Program-made: the position numbers and the translations under genes
Notes under the pieces: model-generated
Databases searched by the model: none
What the model saw: the letters and a program-made list of their open reading frames with translations, nothing else
Told to the model about the DNA's origin: nothing
Assembly (NCBI GenBank): GCA_020543525.1
Contig: JAHYIO010000006.1
Location: 806,001 to 870,000, forward strand
Source of the DNA: Coriolopsis trogii
Lineage: Eukaryota > Basidiomycota > Agaricomycetes > Polyporales > Polyporaceae
Length of the DNA: 64,000 nucleotides
Reading direction: 5' to 3'
Shown here: positions 43,743 to 55,145 of the stretch, in pieces
How positions within the stretch are numbered: position 1 is the first letter of the stretch
Layout of the letters: each line of letters opens with the position of its first letter

Positions 43743-46700
43743 ATGGCACACTCGCACAAGCCCTCGGTTGACAGTGAAATGCATGAGCTCAACGCTGAGG
43801 CCGACCTCCTCGAACAGAAAACCACAGTCGTCCCCGTGGGCGTGAACGGCGAGGACATCAAGCTCCAGTCCCACAGCACTGACCCTGATGCTCAGGCTAT
43901 GGTTGTTGAGTCTCTTCGCGCCCAGGTCCAGGACCTCTTCACCCAAGTCACCCAACTGAACAACAAGCTAGTTCGCTCGTACGACAGAGTTTCAGACTTG
44001 GAGGACGAGCTGCACGTCACCTCTGCCAATCTGCGCCAGTCGACGCTCAAGGTCTCTCAGCTTGAGCTGGAGCGTACCCAACACCTCTCTGCTCTCAGCA
44101 CAGGCCTCCTGGTGGAAAAGTCCCATGTCACTGCAGAACTCACTCGGCTCATGGAGAAAGCGACAGAGGAGGCCGCAAGGCGCGGCCAAGCCGAGAGCGC
44201 TCGTGCAGAGATCGAGAAGGACTTGGACGATCTCAGTGCCGGCCTCTTCGACCAAGCAAACACTATGGTTGCCAAAGCACGTATCGCCGAGGCGAGGAGT
44301 GCGCGTAAGCTCGAGGAGACCGAGGCAGCGCTGAAGAGCGCGGAAGAGGTCGTGGGCGCACTCCAGGCGCAGATGCAGGCGCTGCAGTCAGAGAAGGAGG
44401 CCGCTGATAGGAGGATGGAGGAGATGCGGGTCCGGATGGGTAAAGGCAAGTGGGTCGACCGTTCTCCAGAAGGCGGTCGTTTTGCACGACCACGCCTCCT
44501 CTCGTCCCACGTACCCTACCATGAATTCCTTATCTTTGTATCCCACCTGCGCGCGATACGTCCGGCTTCGCCTCAGCCTCCCGCCATGTCCAGCTTGCTT
44601 CCGCTGCCTTTCCTGGCTCGGCTTGTGGCAGAAGACTCGTAAGCATTGACTCGTCTTTTAATCCATGCTATTCTCATGATGCCCTTCAGCGACCCTACAG
44701 TACGGTTGGATCTCGCACCTTCATTGAACTGGCTATCACGAAGGTCCGTTCTGGCTGCCATCCACAGCGGTCAACTCAATATCGAACCCATTCAATTCAC
44801 AACTCTACTGGAGGAGCTGGCTCCCCCAAATATACCCGCAAGCTCTCATCATACCCACGTCGCATGTGCTCTATGCGGCATGCCCATCTACTCATCTAGT
44901 GACTCTCCTGCTAGCACACCGACTACCCCAAACGCCCGCTCTGGTACTCAGAGCGCCTCGTGGTCTACGACCCTCTTCAAAAACGTTCGTGCCGGAGAGA
45001 TTAACCTACCAACAGCACTCACGGGACACAATCGACATTCGGCGCAGTTTGCTCCTGCTGCCACTGAACCTCCTTCTCAGCTGTACATCTTCAGACTCGA
45101 GGCTACCTCCTCCAGCCTCCCCGTTTCTCTCCCCATCTCCTCGCAACAGCCTGGAACGCCAGCGCGCCAGTCAATATATCCGCTGTGCACGAATGGGTGG
45201 TGCCTGTCTCGGCTCCGTACGACATGCTCGCTCTGGGCTTTCGTCCGCACGAGCATCGTGGAGAAGATATGGGAGGAGCCTCCGACGACGGCACAACTCA
45301 ATGGTAGTGCTAAACCCGGGGTCAACGGCGTTGACCACAAGCATGACGCTATCAACGGTACTACGGGAGACGGGAAACAGACTATCATGCAGCCGCCACC
45401 ACGGAGGACAAAGATGGGGCTGGGGTCCTTATGGGGTTCTATGCAGCGCAGCCTAAGCGGGACCCGCGAGCCGGAGAAGGAGAGGGAAGTGTTAAAGGAG
45501 GACGGGAGACCAAAGTTGCCGCCTAGGGACCCGTCGCGAAAGGCGTTGCCTCCTGCACCGCCATCCCATCCCTCTGTCTCCCATGCGTCGAGGGGTTCAG
45601 TCACGGCTGTGCATCGGGTGCCACCTCCATTCAAAGAATCTACCCCCGCGTCCACACCCCCGCCTGTTCCGACGCCTCCGATACCCGCCGTCCCTCCGCC
45701 GCTGCCGAAGCGGAACAGGGAGAGGGAGACAAGGTCAGCGACGCCGGAGCCTGAACCGAAGGCAGGGGCGGACGGTGTGCTCGATGGAGAGATGCACGAA
45801 CCTCCAAAATCGGATATCCCGACTGGCGAGTCGGCCAAGGAAGAGTCGTCGGCTGCCGTCGCTGAGCCTGTAGCAGAGACTCAGGACGAGTCTTCCACAG
45901 CGAAGGACGAAGAACCGCCAGCTCAAGTCGCCACCATTACAGAGGAAGCGCCCAAAGAACCGAAGCCCGAGCTCGTCGTACCTCCGCCGTCTGTCTCTCG
46001 CGCGACGTCGAACGATTCGTTCAGTACGCCAACTGAGGAGCTCGCGCCCCCACTCCACGCTTCTCCAGGTGCCTCCGCCGCGTCTCTTGTCCCGTCCGAA
46101 GAGACTGCGACTGTGACTGCAACGGTGGCCGAGGACGCACCAGCGACGGACCCAGCACCCGCTGCTGAGCCTGCAGCGTCGGAGGCGCCAACTGCTACTT
46201 CGGAAACCACTACAGCTCCCAACGCGCCATCCCCCGTAGCTCGTGACGACCGACCACCGTCGCGCACTGGATCACCCGTTCCGCCTCCTCTGCCCCGCCG
46301 CGCGGCGGCTCGCGCACGCTCGTCGGTGCTCATACCCCAGGGTGGTGAGCCCGCGCCGCGCACCAGTGTCGACGGAGTGCCGGCTCCGGCTGAGGGAGGC
46401 GCGTCGACCGGATCGCAGGAGGCTTCTGCGCCTGGGCCTGCGGAGGCGGCAGTGGTGGTGACGGAAGAGCCGGAGCAGATTGCGGAGGCTGCGAAGGATG
46501 AGAGTGTGGCTGGTGGGGAGGTTCCTGCGACCGAAGTCCCTGTCCAGGAAGCACCCGAGGCAGCGTCTGTTCCTGCTCCTGAAACTGCTGCTCCCAAGGT
46601 GTCTGAGGAGGAGAGTCAGGTCAATGGCGATGCCATACCGGACGCTGAAAACGCTGCTAACGATGCTGTCCCTCTGACGGACAGTGTGGGGTCGGAGGAA

Positions 46701-46856
46701 AAAGAGAACGGAGGTGTTGCGGAAGAGGGTGCTGCGGAGGAAGAGGATAACGGACAGTACGTCGGGGAAGCGACTTGGGAGGAGCGCACGTACAAGGAGC
46801 TCGTCCGCTTGCGGGAGGAGATGTTCTGGGCGCGTGTGGGCGCTGTCATGCACTAG
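43743..46856 (+). CDS. SEC2: SEC2, Rab guanine nucleotide exchange factor (1020 aa)
   Basis: Two exons, 43743-44638 and 44690-46856, close in frame to 1020 aa. Residues about 55-235 form a long coiled coil with the Sec2/Rabin8 GEF core at 162-185 (DDLSAGLFDQANTMVAKARI). This parallel coil activates the Rab GTPase Sec4 and drives secretory vesicles to the plasma membrane. A central segment has ACALCGMPIY and, about 100 residues later, YPLCTNGWCLSRLRTTCSLW, resembling the Cys-bearing C-terminal segment of animal Rabin8 (CALTG, then FCRARITSVC). The next 470 residues are Pro/Ala/Glu-rich and disordered. A short conserved-looking end follows (EERTYKELVRLREEMFWARV). A TATATAG lies about 200 bp upstream. 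Confidence 0.9.
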
Positions 46857-47253
46857 TAGGTTGTGTGGGGAGGTTACTTCCTCCAACTCGGGAAGCTTGG
46901 AGAGGAGCAGAGGTGTAGTAGAGAGACGTGAGGTATCTAGGTGGTTGTCCCGCGGGCAGGGTGTAGCAGTCTACGGTGCTCATTACTAGTCATTAGTCGA
47001 TGTTGTCCTTTTGGTATATCTTAGACGAGATACGGTTTGTCGTTTTGTCGTATATGGACTCGCGGGACTTTGTTGCGATACGCTGCTGTTGAACGGTACC
47101 TCCAATCCGCACCACGTGATCATTGCGTATATGTATCGAAACCGTAGATGTGCATGCGGCGAGGTTCTGATGAAATACATGCAGTATATCCTATCAATGG
47201 CTAACGACATCCCCTCGGTCGCATTCATGAGGCGCATAGCATAAGTCGTTCCA
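46857..47253. other. Convergent 3' spacer between SEC2 and STN1
   Basis: No gene seen; expected to hold both 3' UTRs. Confidence 0.6.
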
Positions 47254-49582
47254 TCAGCCACACACCTCCCACCGGCCTTTACCGACACACCAGAGCCTGC
47301 CCTCTCTCTTCCCATACTGCAACGCCTCCTCAACAGTCCACTCCCCCACCCGCGCCCACCGCTCGTCGCTGTTCCTCAACCACGCCAGCAACTCCTCCTT
47401 CGTCGGCCCCGGGGCCGGCCCGGAGTTCTCCTTTTCCTTCGCCCGCAGCCGCTCGATGAGCGACGTCGGTCTCTTCGAAGACGACGACGCGGGGCCAGAC
47501 GCTGAGCGAGAGGGGCGCGCGGCCTCCGTCATGATGGTCTTGATCGCAGCCTCGAGGACGCGCGAGAAGTACGCGGGCGTGAGCGGGACGTAGGACTCTT
47601 CGCCTGGGGTTGGCTCGCTCAGTGCCTCGTCATCGTCCCATTCGTCGTATGAGGGGAAGGAGCGTGATGAAGAAGACGTCGCGGTAGAGCTTGTGCTCGT
47701 GTTCGCTTTCCAGAGCGTGGAGGATGAGGGTATCACTGGATCTAACGCCGGGGCGGGGAGCGGGCGGACAGGCCCGCTCCAGAGGACGATGTCGCCTTCG
47801 GAGAAGAGGGTTCGGATGGCTTGTTTGTATAGCCGCTTGACGGCGACGCCGAGCGGTGGCTCCGCGGTGGGTTTCGATGTCTGGTGTGTAGCCGCAGACG
47901 CACTCTTGTTATGTGAGTGTGATTGCGATGTTCTGGATTTCTCTCTCTTATGCTCTTCCTTGGCCCGTCGGTGAGCGTCCGCTTTGACGACGCGACGGGC
48001 GAGTAGAGCAAGCTCGGGGACACGGCGCAGGTGCGAAAGAGTGTAGCCGTATATTTCTTCGTCCGCACCATTATCTTCAGATTCGTCGTCAGACTGGCAC
48101 AAGACGAGAGAGGGACGGGGAGTGCGATCCACATTCGGTATAGGACGTGAAGGACGAGGAGTCGCATCGGTGCCGACAGACACGCGAGACTTCGTGGGGG
48201 TTCGTGACTCGTCCCCAGAGTACCACCTTGCAGATCGTGGTGTTGGAGAGGGTGAAGCGGAGCGAGAGTCCGAATGACGTGATCTTCGGGGGGGTGGAGG
48301 AGCGTTGTCCATGTAGTGCTTGACGTATATGCGAAAAGTGTTTGCGGTGAGGTCGCGCGTATGTAAACGAGATGGATGCCGAAGACGTGGAATCTGATGG
48401 CTAATCAGTATTGAACTTCATGCGTTGAAGTCTGTCTCTCACCCGAGGCATCTCGGAGACAGTCGAGGCGGGGGATGAGCAAGGCACCGTGGTACTAGGG
48501 GAGGTCGTAGTGGAGCGAGCGATAGATCTGATGGAAGCCGGTGTAGCAGGCTCTTCGGCCAAGGCGCGCTTGGAAGGGGAGGTCGGTGCATTGTCCATTA
48601 GGGTATGAGCAGCCGCTGTGGGTAGGGGTGGCGGGACGAAGGGCGGCATGGGTCGAGAAGGATGATAGGTCGTGCGATGCAGTTCCGATGCATTGAGAGC
48701 ATGGTGACATTCATCGTTATATGTTGCGCATCGTGCTGTGAAGAGAATCTCTCTCAGCAATGCGTCAAACTACATCGCGCTTGTCTGAGCACTAGCCAAG
48801 TACACGCAATGCGTTTGGGGTCAGTCGCATATTTGTACTTTGTGGACTTACAGATTTCGTCAACTAGGAGAATCCTCGTGTCATATCTAGTAACAACTCT
48901 GCCTGTGACTCGCGCAATCTGCCCAACACGCACAATGGGCTTAGGTGGCGGTGGAAGGTCTGGAATGGCCGGTTTGGAAGCTACGGGGAGAGGGTGGAGT
49001 GCTTTCCTTGCGGATGGAAGATAATCAGCGAGAGACGGATTTGCTTGGTATTTGTCTGCGGGTGCTGGTTTCGCCCTTGATTTGGAAGGACTGGGATGCA
49101 CAACTTGAGCATGTGCTGCAGCACAATCGACGACAGCTGTTCCATCATCGACCGTATATACTGTCCTCTTCTCCCAGACCTGCACACCGACTACCATACC
49201 GACTAGAGAGACTGTTCGACAGGGAATTCTGCCCAGCCAGTAGTACTCCATGTCTGTACACTGGCATCAGGTCATCACATAAACCGAAGTCCAATGATTG
49301 CGTACCTCTGGCCCCACTCTCCCTCATGGCGAATACATCGCGGACGAAGCACGGCGCAATGGCAGCTTTGGTAAATGTCCACCTCAAAATCTCAGTTGAG
49401 GTTGCAGGCACGCAAGACTCAGTATACTCCTCGACATCCTTCCATGTTGATTGTGCGTTGTGTGTTACCCCAGCTGCAGGTTTGTCGGTGTCGAGACGCC
49501 TACGCTTGGATGGTGATAAGACAATAGACGATGTACGAGAGATAGAGGTTCTTGTTGCAGGCACTGTTGAGGTCTGGCTCAT
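47254..49582 (-). CDS. STN1: STN1, telomere-capping CST subunit (703 aa)
   Basis: Exons 49582-49306, 49253-48852, 48735-48443 and 48393-47254 close in frame to 703 aa. The N-terminal OB fold spans about residues 60-230: WTFTKAAIAPCFVRDVF, YYWLGRIPCRTVSLVGMVVG, WEKRTVYTVDDGTAVVDC, GQIARVTGRVVTRYDTRILL. A conserved link after it (PSRLHTRDLTANTFRIYVKH, from residue 327) leads to a C-terminal part with winged-helix-like stretches (YTLSHLRRVPELALLARRVV, YFSRVLEAAIKTIM, WTVEEALQYGKREGRLW). STN1 binds TEN1 and single-stranded telomeric DNA in the nucleus and limits telomerase. It is much longer than yeast or human STN1 because of Ser/Pro-rich insertions. The start MSQTSTVP was preferred over an ATG at 49735. 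Divergent from ATG11. Confidence 0.93.
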
Positions 49583-49846
49583 GCCGCGAAGCAAAGTGGA
49601 GAGTGTAACAAATAGATTGGGACTGAGAGGGCGGGCGAGTCCAAGAAGTTGAAGACGCAAGTTGAACCAAGTGGGCGCTAGCCACGCGCGGAGGTCATGT
49701 GATCCGTTCGCGCCTAGGGTATGGGCGTCTCGCAACTTGAGGCGGCCTGCCTAAGTTCCTTGACCTCTGCTGCTTAGCTGCGACCTGCGCTTCCACCCAC
49801 TGCCTGCCACGCGGAATATGCATTCTGATCCCCAACAACGACCAAG
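49583..49846. promoter_or_regulatory. 264-bp bidirectional promoter of STN1 and ATG11
   Basis: Separates the two divergent ATG codons. No clear TATA box; both 5' UTRs and promoters must fit here. An upstream in-frame ATG for STN1 at 49735 lies within it. Confidence 0.6.
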
Positions 49847-52800
49847 ATGATTCAGCTTTGCAGAGCAGAGGAGGGGACCGTGTTCGAGTTGGACGTGTCT
49901 ATCTGGGACCTGGAAAGGTGTGTACGCGCAGCAAACGAGATCCATATGTTGCTTGTAGGACATGACCGACGAGTGTCTGCTGCGTTTGTGTTGACACCAT
50001 GGGCTGGATTTTCCGACGTGCCAAACATACCCGCTCACTTTGGCTTAGGGTAGGTGACTTGGAGCAGTTCATCCACGAGAAGACTGGTATCTCTCCGGAG
50101 GATGTTTGGGCATATCTTTCAGACGGAAGACCATTCAGGAGCGACAACGTTCGGGAGCTTGCTGGACTTGAGGATCAGGTGAGGACCAGATATCATCATG
50201 CACTCTGGACAGGGATTAATACCTACGCTGTATCAGACAGTGTACGTCTTCAACAAGGCATACCTGAGCGCAGATCCGGATCAATTACTGCAGGATCTAC
50301 ATCAGGAACCTGAATTGCAACCACCAGTCGAAGGTGAGCACGTCGGTCGAATACGGATTGGACTTTTAGCATGACAGGGGCCATGTCATGGCCGAGTGCT
50401 CTCTACTGTCGCCTTTGAAAGCTTGTCATTTTATGTGTCTATTCTCCCTAATGACCGCAACTGACGCCACATACAGATGCCATCGCGTCCACACCACCGT
50501 TTCGGATATCCCAAGTCGCTGACAGTTATCTTCAAACTGCCCTTGTACATGTGGAATCTATCAACCGTCTCTTAGCTTCCTTGCGCTATCAGCAACATGC
50601 CCTTCAGATCTCCTCAGGAGCACTCGACCACCACGTTCTAGCGACTTCGGATAGCTATGAAGGCCTTGCATCGATTGCTGAGCGCGAGCTCGATAAACAG
50701 GCCAAGCTTCTGGGTGGCCTCGACGCCGATCTTGAGATTGTGAGCCGAGTCAAGGTGCACAAAGAGTTCCTGAGTGCATCTGTGAGGCGTGCTATGGAGG
50801 CAGGCGAGAAGGGACGCACTCTCGGCGACTACGTGAGCAAGATCAAGATGCAACAGGTAGCTGCCAGTTGTCTGAAGACACATGAAGACCTCAAGATTCG
50901 CTTTGAGGAGATACAAGAGGCGATGTCAAGACTTCGACATGGAGGTGATGATGTCCGTCTGGCAGTAGGGATGACCAGGTAGGTAAGATCCAACTCTACT
51001 TGCTCGTGGCAGTACATCAATAGACTCCAGTGCACTAGAAGATGGCGAAGGATGCGCACGCCGTGCCCAGGAGTTTTGGGAAAAGATGTCTACACTGAGC
51101 TCTACAATCGATAGTATGTCCTACGTGTTTGTTTCTATTCAAGGTACTGACGACGTACATCGCCCTTCTAGAAATTCCAATTGCACCTGAGAAGGTCCTG
51201 CAAGGTGGGTTCGTTATCTTGACGTCTGAAAGAGTCTCCTCATCGCCATGCAGACTTTCGCCACTTGGATGAGGCCCTTCGAGTTGAGGTGGAGCGCATG
51301 ACAGGCATCAAGGTATGCACTCTCCTTCATCTGTCTCCACGATGCACTATACCGATGCTCGCATCATGTAGAACGGCTATACCGAACACGCCATATTGAC
51401 CATTCGCCGGATTAGCGAACTGAACACCGATCTCGTTACACTTCCCTCATCAATGAGCACGCTGCAAAGCAGCTTCAGAGCCAAGAGCAGTTTCTCCCAT
51501 ATCGCTCGTTTGCACAGTATGCTCTACGCGTACGGCGCCACGGTAGTAGAGATAGTGCGACGGAAGGAGTTTGGTAGGTTGTTTGGACCAGACATAAATG
51601 CTTGACGTAACGAAACAAATTACTCACAAACACTATAGCGCGGTTTTTCTACCAGAGAGCGCAAAGCATCCTTGAGGTTATGGCGAAGCTCTCGTAAGTT
51701 CTCCGGTGCAAAGCTCGGCATGCAGACCTGACACGAGCCCAGATCCAACGAGCGAAAACGGCGCCAGGCGTATCGCAATGAAGTACAAGGCGAACTCCCG
51801 TTCGAAGTGAAGGCCATGGAAGACGCTGTGCCCAGCATCGATTTCACACCCCGAGGCGCCAACGACTCTCCGTATTCCCTCGAGCGTGTAGATATCGATG
51901 GTGAGTTCCTCACGTTCTGCCGTGTGACTGACGTACCTCTGAGACTTTCTGGCCCATCGAGATTTCCTGCGCGTTCTGGATGATCTCGAGCACTTCGCGA
52001 AGGAGTCCCATGATGTTGCTGCCGAGGTGTCTGTGCAAGAAGCTCGGTCGAAGCTGGATAAACTCATTGGCAAGATGGACAGCTTAGAATCTGGATTTGA
52101 CAGGATAGCCGAGCGGTCGCGTGAGTATCGTACTGTGGTTAATCTCGAGAACGTATCCTCACCCTCTATATGCATACGAACAGTATTGTCTACATCTAGG
52201 GTGCTCAGTAATCGGCGGAGAGGTACGTGGCACACCATATTGAGAGACCGCAGGGATGACCGATGTTCTAGCTACGGAAGATGACCAGGCATATGCGGAG
52301 TTGCAACTGCAGTTACAGGAGCTCCAGCAGCTACGAGCTGACGAAGCGAAGGAGTTCAAGCAGAGTCGCATTGAGCTTGAGGCTGAGATCAGCGAACTCC
52401 GCGATTCGTTACGCGTGTCGGAAACCGCGCGAGGACAGCTAGAACGCGACCTTCACGCGACACGTGCCCAACTGGAGAGCGAGTCGACTTCGCGACGTAT
52501 TCTGGACGAGCGCCATAGCGAGATGGCTAGAGAGGCTGACGCCAAACGGGAGTCCCTCGCCAGTGCACTTTCCGAGGCTACCGAGCAGACACGGGTGGCT
52601 GAGCTTCTCCGTCAGCAATTGGCTCAAGTCAAGGCTGAGTCCGAAGCCATGAAGGCACTCGAGGCGCGCAACGCGGAGAAGGTGGCAAATCTTCTCGAAG
52701 AGCAAGCAAAAACCCTACGGCGATTGGAGGAAGCTCGTTCTCGCGGCGAAGATCTCGAGGCCCAGATACAGGCTGCCCGCGCAGAGAGTGACGACGTCAA

Positions 52801-55145
52801 ACGTGCGCTCGTGGAGGCCGGGAGGGAGAAGGACCGTCTATTGCGTGCTCAGGCATCGGAGCACGACCGGCTCCTCCGGGACCACATTGCGGAGGCCGAC
52901 GGGGACCGTGCGGTGCTCGAACATCAGTTCTCGGAGCTTCGCGCGGCGCTTGAGGACGCGGAACACCAGCTCAAGGATGCGCGGGCGCAGGCAGAGATGG
53001 CGAACGCTGACGCCGTCGGCCTTAGGGAGGAACTGCAACGCGTCGAGCATGAGTTGCGAGATGCGCGCCGTAACGAGCGGGCGGTCCGGGAGGACTTACG
53101 CGCTGCTCGGGCGTCTCAGGCCGACTTCGAGCATCGGCTGGAGCAGAGTGAGCGACTTGTCGCCCAAATGCTGGATGTTGCGCTCGCCTTCCGTGACGCG
53201 CATGTGAAGGCTTTGACGAACGTACAGGCTATGATTGCCCATCCTGGGAGCAAAGCTTCTGCTGCCGCTAACCTCGCGGATTCTACGCTCAGTCACTCGC
53301 GCCATGCCATCGTTGCACACTCGGGCGATCCTGTGCCTATCGATCCGTCGGACCCAGCGGCGGCGTTGGAGGCACTTCGTGCATTTGACCACGACCATTT
53401 CTTGGAGACGATCGGCAAGGCTGGTTCTACGATCCGCAGATGGCAGAAACAATGCAAGGACTACCGCGAGCGAGCTAAGGGAAAAATCTCGTTCAGGAAC
53501 TTCACCAAGGGCGACCTAGCCCTCTTCCTCCCGACGCGAAACTCCATTTCCAAGCCCTGGGCCGCGTTCAACGGTGAGTCTCGACGTCAGGATTGATCGG
53601 TCACTCCACATCAGACACTGACCTCCGATATTTCGCCTTTGCTCTCCGCGCGCCTCCACCGCTGCAGTTTCGTTCCCACACTACTTCCTGCAGGCCACGG
53701 GCCATCTGGCCGAGCAGCTTAAGACCCGTGAATGGATCGTTGCCAGAATCACGTCCATTACAGAGCGCGTCGTGGATTCGAAGGTACGTCTTGGACGGCT
53801 GTGCAGCCCTCCGTTTTCCTCGCCTTGAAGTTTGCCTGGATCTCACATCGGACTTCCTCTGGGCGTGTGCATATAGGATCCGACGACGAATCCGTACGGT
53901 CTAGGCGATGGGGTGAAGTACTACATCCTCGAGGTGGAGGACTGGACACAGCCAGCATACCCGTCCAAACGTCGGGAATCGTCCAAGAGGGTTCCAGCGG
54001 TCGAACCTCCGCCAGAGCCTGTAGCCCATGTCACTCCAGCCGCCGAAACAGATCCAATTCCTGTGGGGCCTCCGGAACCGGAAGTGGAGGAATCTTTCAG
54101 CGCGACGCGTCCTCCGACGTCTCATCTCTTCCCACGCACGCGGTCTGCATCCTCGCCCACCGCGGGCCCATCCTCACTCTCGCGGCTTCTCGCGCAGGCT
54201 GGGCCTTCTGAGCCACCTGGGCCGTCGTCTCTACCTTCGATCGATAGGAACGCAAACATGTCTGAAGGGACAGTGGTACCTTCGGGCGCCTCTCCTCTCG
54301 ACAGCCACAGTCCGAAGGTGTCTCGAAGCGTGTCTCCAACCATCCCACTCCCACCACCCGCTGTTGTTCCGTCGCCGTCGCCGTCACAGCCACTATCGCA
54401 ATCACCCCCTTCAGGCTTTCAGCCGCCGACGGCGTCCCCGAGCGCTCCCAGCTTGAGCCCGCCGTCTGCGGCTGGCTCCCGACCGACGACGGCCCAGGGA
54501 GCCCAAGCCCAGCCCTCGCCGCTGCGTCCCGGCTCACGTGCGTCCCGCGGGTCGGGCTCCTCGCGGTTCTCGGTCGGGCGGATCCCGTTCGGGGCGGGGG
54601 CGACGGCTGGAGGGGCGGGAAAGGCGATGCCGACGACGGCCATTTCCGAGCAGGCGATCTCTACGCTGTCCACCACGCCCTCTTCCGGTTCGGTCTCGGG
54701 CTCGGGGTCGGGGTCGAGCGAGACGGCGGGGATGCCGGGGCCGGGGGGGTCGACGATCCCGTCGCCGGAGGGCTCGCCGACGATGGGGGTGACGAGCTTG
54801 CTGGCGCAGACGCAGAGGCGGCGGACGGCGTCGTATCATGTGCCTGGCGGCCGGGGCTCGACGCTGGGGGCGGCGACGCCTTCGAGTCCGCTCGCGAGCG
54901 GGGCTACTGCTACTGCTACCGCTGCGGGTTCGGCGGGGGCGGGGGGTCCGGTGGGGGTTGGTGGAGGAGGGTTGGGCGCGAGCGCGAGCGCGAGCAGCCG
55001 GCTGACGAGTCTGGCGAGCAGTTGGGGAGTGTCGTTTGGGAGGAAGGTGGTGGCGAAGAGGCCGGAGTTGGGTGGGGGAGGGGGTGGGACGGGCGGCGCG
55101 AGTTCTATACCGGAGTCGACTACTCCTGCGTCTGACCGAGATTGA
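49847..55145 (+). CDS. ATG11: ATG11, selective-autophagy scaffold (1423 aa, 14 exons)
   Basis: Exons 49847-49917, 50049-50178, 50237-50333, 50477-50978, 51031-51113, 51172-51204, 51254-51312, 51372-51573, 51639-51693, 51743-51900, 51944-52120, 52254-53573, 53668-53783 and 53877-55145 close in frame. A ubiquitin-like N-terminus (MIQLCRAEEGTVFELD; SPEDVWAYLSDGRPFRSDNV) is followed by the ATG17-like region (KVHKEFLSASVRRAMEAG). A long coiled coil (about residues 525-830) leads to the ATG11 C-terminal claw domain: FRNFTKGDLALFLPTRN, KPWAAFNVSFPHYFL, EWIVARITSITERVVD, YYILEVEDWTQPAYP. ATG11 links cargo receptors to Atg1 kinase at the vacuole for selective autophagy. A disordered tail of about 400 residues (Ser/Pro, then Gly runs) follows. 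The splice between 52120 and 52254 is the least certain border. Confidence 0.92.

Noticed and set aside
45077..46597. Long antisense ORFs inside SEC2 (253 and 224 codons)
   Set aside because: They are shadows of the Pro/Ala/Glu-rich SEC2 exon, whose codon bias keeps the opposite strand open.
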